Positions 60,019 through 64,000 of a stretch of 64,000 bases of DNA are shown here, one piece after another. The position numbers were made by a program, and so were the translations under genes. The notes under the pieces were generated by a model that worked only from the letters and a program-made list of their open reading frames with translations, did not search any database and had not been told where the DNA came from. The DNA comes from Ignelater luminosus (lineage: Eukaryota; Arthropoda; Insecta; Coleoptera; Elateridae). The stretch is taken from assembly GCA_011009095.1 (NCBI GenBank), contig VTPC01000932.1, positions 84,977 through 148,976 on the forward strand, in the 5' to 3' direction. Within the stretch, counting starts at the first letter, position 1; the number at the start of each line of letters is the position of its first letter.

Positions 60019-60256
60019 ATAATCCAAGTTGGAAGTCTTTATGTTATGTAATAAAGGAAAGACAAATGCTTTTATACTAAGGGATGAGCTAATTCTCGAA
60101 AACTTGTATGCAGAATAAAATACAAAATAATGACATTTGGCGTAAACAAAAAAATACGTGTTTCTTTTTTTGATTGGTATAACATATAAAAAAAATTTCA
60201 AAGAGATTATGAAAACTTGATGTCTTGTGACTGTGTGATTTCACGTGGAATGCCTC

Positions 60257-60868
60257 CTATGCACAAATTTTTATCAGGGTAATAAATTCATTCATTTTTT
60301 ATTAAAATAGTGAATAAGTCTGTCCTGAGGTTTCTCGTCACCTTCACTAGTCTGAAAAACGAAATGTTTGTGGGTCATATATGGCTGTGACAGAATGACA
60401 GTTTGAGTATTGTAAACTGGGCTGTTTATCTATTAACTCGGCTTGTAGAATTTTATTGTCGCTTAATGTACTTTAAGGTTATGATTTTATGACCGTTTGA
60501 CCTCACACTATTGCCTTTTTTTGTAAATCTGTAAATCAATTATATTAAAAGATTGTTTTAAGAAAATTTATATTTCCTGTAAAATATTAAAATTAAATGT
60601 TCAAACTTTTTGCTTTAAGAATAAAGATGGTGACAATCTTTTATACTAGAAAACTCCTAATTATATAAGAAATTTATGTGTAATTATGACTACTTTCAGA
60701 TGCTGGAGATTTGAATGATATTTTTTGAGTAATTATGTGTTTGGGGACTCGTGAGAATTAAAGGTTTCTTGCTTTGTATTGTTTTAAGAGTATAACTATA
60801 AAAATAATTTTAAAGAATTTTTACTTATAATGTATTATTTACATTTGTTCAACAGTAACAGTAACATA
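60257..60868. other. Intergenic, nothing recognised
   Basis: AT-rich sequence between two TIR elements, with no frame or repeat to report. Confidence 0.4.
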
Positions 60869-62129
60869 CAGGGTGTCCCTAAATTTCATTAAAAGCTTCA
60901 GGTAGACGTCTTCCTTTATGAGGCCTGAACTCGAATCTGCAACCAGAATTCTTGTATGACGATGAAGAAGTTAACACATTTAACATTAAATTACAAGACA
61001 TCGGGCAATTAAATCTAATAGAACATTTATCCATTCAATAGGTGAACTTATTAGAAGAAAAACTTACCACTATGAATGCATTAACTATTAACGTTTTCTT
61101 TGTAGAGAGGGTGTTAAAAATAAGAGATTTAGTAAAAATGTGGCAACCACGCAAACACTGTTTACTTGAATGAATCTAAACAATTGTTTACATCATAATT
61201 CATCTGTTACATTTTGACATTTGTGGTTAGCTGGCGTTAGACATACATTTTGTAATTTGAGTTATTCTTGCACATTTGCTGTTTGTTGTTGTTTTTCCTT
61301 AATTATTTTCTATTCCGTTTTCATTATTTGTGTTATTGTTGTTTGTTGACTTTTTGTTTTTGTTAAAATTTTTATTCCATTCTGTTTGCTGACTTGCAGT
61401 TCCCGTTTTTTCTGGAATGTATTAATTCTAGTTTTTATATTTCAATTTTATAGTTTAGTTTTTCTTTAGTTTTGTCATGCAGTATGCAATACATGAGTAT
61501 ACTGACATGATTCTGTTTCTTGGGCAATGTAATGGAAATTACAATGAAGCTGCCAGACTTTATGCAGAACATTTTCCAAACAGGCGCATCCAAGTCATAA
61601 CGTTATTCGAAATGCCCACCAAAGGCTTAAGAGAATCTGGAAATATTATGCCAATTCATAATTTAAATGGAGGTGGGCCACGAGCAGGCAGAAATGCCGA
61701 TTTAGAAGAAGACATTTAAAGCACATGCTATTATTTGAATTAAAATACATTTTATTGTTACAAAACGTATAGGTACCACTGATATTCAGATTTCAACTAC
61801 AAATTAATAATTAGTTTTTAAAAATGTAGTTTTTTTTCATAAATGTGATTTTTACATGAGTTTACTTTAGATTGCTTTAGATTTAAATTATTTCAATAGT
61901 TATGATTTAATTTTTTTATTGCGATCAGATGTTTGGTTCGTCGCCACCTTTAGCTGTAAAGGTTAAGCCATTTTCAGCCACTAAGCAGCGTTGCCAAACT
62001 TATGTTTCTTGTTTTGGCTCGTATGAAGAAACTAACTGCGTTAGAGAGTTCGCGTTTGAAGTTTTCTCATCACAATTGATTAAGGAAGGCGGCTACCTGA
62101 AGCTTTTAATGCAATTTAGGGACACCCTG
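60869..62129 (+). mobile_element. 1.26-kb IS630/Tc1-type element reduced to its DUF4817 domain
   Basis: The ends CAGGGTGTCCCTAAATTTCA and (from the right) CAGGGTGTCCCTAAATTGCA match over about 45 bases, through TTAAAAGCTTCAGGTAG. TA flanks both sides (60867-60868, 62130-62131). The interior encodes only an N-terminal domain (61477-61719), with no catalytic core. It belongs to the same broad family as the longer decayed copy at 25316-26492. Confidence 0.82.
61477..61719 (+). CDS. DUF4817-type N-terminal domain of an insect transposase, standalone, 80 aa
   Basis: YTDMILFLGQCNGNYNEAAR, then LYAEHFPNRRIQVITLF and GLRESGNIMP match the DUF4817 helix-turn-helix region (typically Y...M...YG.C.GN...A...Y..RFPNR). 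LEEDI at the end matches the LEEEIL that precedes the linker in full-length relatives, after which a stop occurs. The frame is uninterrupted. It is probably a relic of an internally deleted element; it could still bind DNA if expressed, which is inference. Confidence 0.65.
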   Translation: MQYAIHEYTDMILFLGQCNGNYNEAARLYAEHFPNRRIQVITLFEMPTKGLRESGNIMPIHNLNGGGPRAGRNADLEEDI

Positions 62130-62541
62130 TATATGTATGCATCATGATCATAAAAATACGGTTTCTACAAAATAGGCGACTTTCAAGAATTAAATGTAAC
62201 CACAATTAATTCTTGAAGAATTACTGAAACTTAAGTTTGCTAATGTGTTTGGGCGGTGACGATCAAAGCTGTGGTTTTGCAAGTGGTCTACTGATTAGAA
62301 TGTTATGCAGTAGGGTGTCTCTAGCACAGTTCCTTTGTTAAACAATTAAGAACTGTGGCGATATCACGCCTCCATCCTGCCGTAGAAACTTCCTCTAAGG
62401 ATACCAACACCTGCACAGCATTTTCCTGAGTTCCATTGCAAGTAATAAAGATGGCTGACGATCATGTATTTGTTGTACAAAGTTTTTTCTACAAAATGAT
62501 TGTCGTGATATTACACAAGAATTTTGATGCCAAATAGTTGT
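62130..62541. other. Intergenic, nothing recognised
   Basis: Between the DUF4817 element and the next transposase remnant I see no gene. It may include the left end of the element that contains 62542-63660. Confidence 0.35.
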
Positions 62542-63660
62542 CCTCATTCCACTTCCATTAGTTCATGAGATGAGTCTGCCTTTGAATCATCTGAAAAAGA
62601 TTCAGAGTCAGATTCTGCAAGCAAAATAATAAAAGGAGGAATATTTTCAAACGAAAGATTTCCCATATATTTTTTCCAGTCAACCAAAATAAGCTTTTTG
62701 CAGTGATCACAGAAATTTTGCCACATGTCTGAAGAACATTTTAAAAGAGACTCAAGCCATAAATTCTGGACATGGTTTTTAGAAGGTGTTCCAGAGTTTA
62801 TGCGCTTGTTGTAATAAGACTTACAATACCCCCATACCATTTCAATAGAGTTATACTGATAATGGTGCAGAGGCATTCTAAGAACTTCATATCTTTTCTC
62901 TTTCAGCAGTTCATCAATTACGTACGTCTTTTTATCATCCGATCGAAAAGGTTTTATTAAATCCCATAATTGCTTTTTGGAAAATTTTGAATTAAATCAT
63001 TTCTTGGAGGAAAACATTGGAGGTTTGTGCAGTTGCACTGAATGGTAAGCAGCATTGTCCATAACAATTACACTTTTTCCTTCAAGCTTATCCAAAGCAG
63101 GAATGAGCCGATTAATTTTGAGAATCTAAAGGAAAATCGCACCCTTCCAGAAACCCGCCCCTACTATATCCCACATGCAAAATAGTTAAACATTTCCCTT
63201 TATTTTTAAATTTAGCTGGGTTACTCTTAATATCTGAGTCATGTACCCAACGTCCATTTTGATAGATCCATGTCTCATGGAGGTACACGAATTGGATATT
63301 CACTGGAATTTAGATACTGTAAAAATTTTCTAAGAAAGATAATTTTGGATACAACAACATGTTTTTGTTCACAGAGAATTTTGCGAACGTTACCTGATTT
63401 ATATTTCAAAATGTTACACAAAGTTGCCCTTCCTCCCTTAAATTCATAATTTTCCTTTAATTTAGCTAAAAGATCCTTCAAAGAAAAATATTGATTTTGA
63501 GAGTTGTATTGCCAAATTAGTTGTTGCAAATCTTTTTTAAAAAAATTATTCCAAAACAAATTATTTTTGGGTTGTTTGCCATATACCGAAGATTTCAACT
63601 TGTCTGGTCTCTGTTGCACAATCACTTCTAATTTAGAACGCCTAACTGTTGCGGAGAGAA
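62542..63660 (-). pseudogene. IS630/Tc1-type DDE transposase pseudogene
   Basis: Minus strand, high to low: 63625-63275 N-terminal part (QQLIWQYNSQNQYFSLKDLL, GGRATLCNILK); 63303-63112 with ETWIYQNGRWVHDSDIK and GKCLTILHVGYSRGGFLEG; about 63110-63005 VIVMDNAAYHSVQLHKPPMF; 62876-62544 PLHHYQYNSIEMVWGYCKSY and an acidic tail ESDSESFSDDSK. These are the blocks of an insect mariner-like transposase. The second Asp (VMDNAAYH) and the Glu of IEMVWG are present, but the first catalytic Asp, in (L/T)DE(S/T)WI, is His (LHETWI). Frame breaks separate all parts. The terminal repeats are not defined. Confidence 0.8.
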
Positions 63661-64000
63661 GTGCAGCAGGGAAAAACAGTTAGTTTAAACACAACTCCAT
63701 AGGCTAATCAATTTACAATGTATGAAAAGTTTGAATAATAATTTTATTTTTACTTTTGAAAAGGAATTACAAAATTGACAGTTCACAATTAATTCAATGG
63801 TCACTTGGTATATATTTTTTATTTTTAATAACCAAAACAAGGTTGCCCACGTTGACCAGTGTTGCCAGCGATAAAGAAAAATGGAGCCTTTTTTAACATT
63901 CTCACTCTCCATTTACACAGCACGTCGAGTTGGTCGAGGCCCTAGGGAGAGCATATTGCAATTAGGTCGTAGCTTAGTCGCCCCCAACGCCTTCGTCATC
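63661..64000. other. Window edge, no feature supported
   Basis: The 5' flank of the transposase remnant, then slightly less AT-rich sequence from about 63840. No gene is recognisable before the window ends. Confidence 0.35.

Larger units (their letters stand above)
56877..60256. mobile_element. 3.4-kb unclassified TIR element with 4-bp target duplication, hosting a LINE
   Basis: Both ends begin with the same 20 bases, GAGGCATTCCACGTGAAATC, followed by G/A and CACA. CTAT lies directly outside both ends (56873-56876 and 60257-60260), which looks like a 4-bp target duplication. The interior contains a minus-strand LINE and a diverged direct repeat (57676-57743 and 59940-60018). I see no DNA transposase, so it is probably non-autonomous. 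I could not assign a superfamily. Confidence 0.72.

Overview
This is AT-rich eukaryotic chromosomal DNA, almost certainly from an insect. The genes have short exons with GT-AG introns. One is an insect-type odorant receptor, and the transposons (DUF4817/IS630-type, piggyBac, hAT, Harbinger-like, RNase H-bearing and other LINEs) are typical of insect genomes. A beetle is a plausible guess, but nothing here proves the order. Three runs of N (100, 400 and 10 bases) mark assembly gaps. I see no prokaryotic features, CRISPR arrays, rRNA or convincing tRNA.

Genes in order: (1) the 3' end of a LRRFIP1/2-like gene (plus strand, 1-6085), with one shared coiled-coil exon and three candidate alternative terminal exons; (2) a complete five-exon tetraspanin (plus, 12833-17854); (3) a UBE2E-class ubiquitin-conjugating enzyme (minus, 36932-28762), whose 7.6 kb intron is packed with transposons; (4) a decayed PPIL2-type cyclophilin fragment (37847-38386); (5) a complete seven-exon odorant receptor (plus, 41749-45562) that seems to use one GC-AG intron; (6) a second tetraspanin (plus, 51058-53029) with the same intron positions as the first but no first exon that I could find; (7) VPS54 of the GARP tethering complex (plus, 53488-56089, three exons).

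Most of the rest is mobile DNA. There are several TA-flanked elements starting CAGGGTGT or similar, and a foldback element interrupted by a gap. Two large elements share the end CCCACNNAGCA but carry different subterminal repeat words. A three-layer nest of hAT-like, piggyBac-like and Harbinger-like ends lies in the UBE2E intron. piggyBac, hAT and IS630 transposase remains are present. A 3.4 kb element with a perfect 20-base inverted terminus and a 4-bp target duplication contains a 5'-truncated, internally deleted LINE.

The genes do not form a pathway: they are unrelated housekeeping, membrane-scaffold and chemosensory genes. I found no obviously new multi-gene system. The best candidates for novelty are the CCCACNNAGCA element family, the 56.9-60.3 kb element, the long hairpin at 46.6 kb, the GC-AG intron in the odorant receptor, and an in-phase cryptic terminal exon in the UBE2E intron. 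All exon joins are by eye and have not been tested against transcripts.
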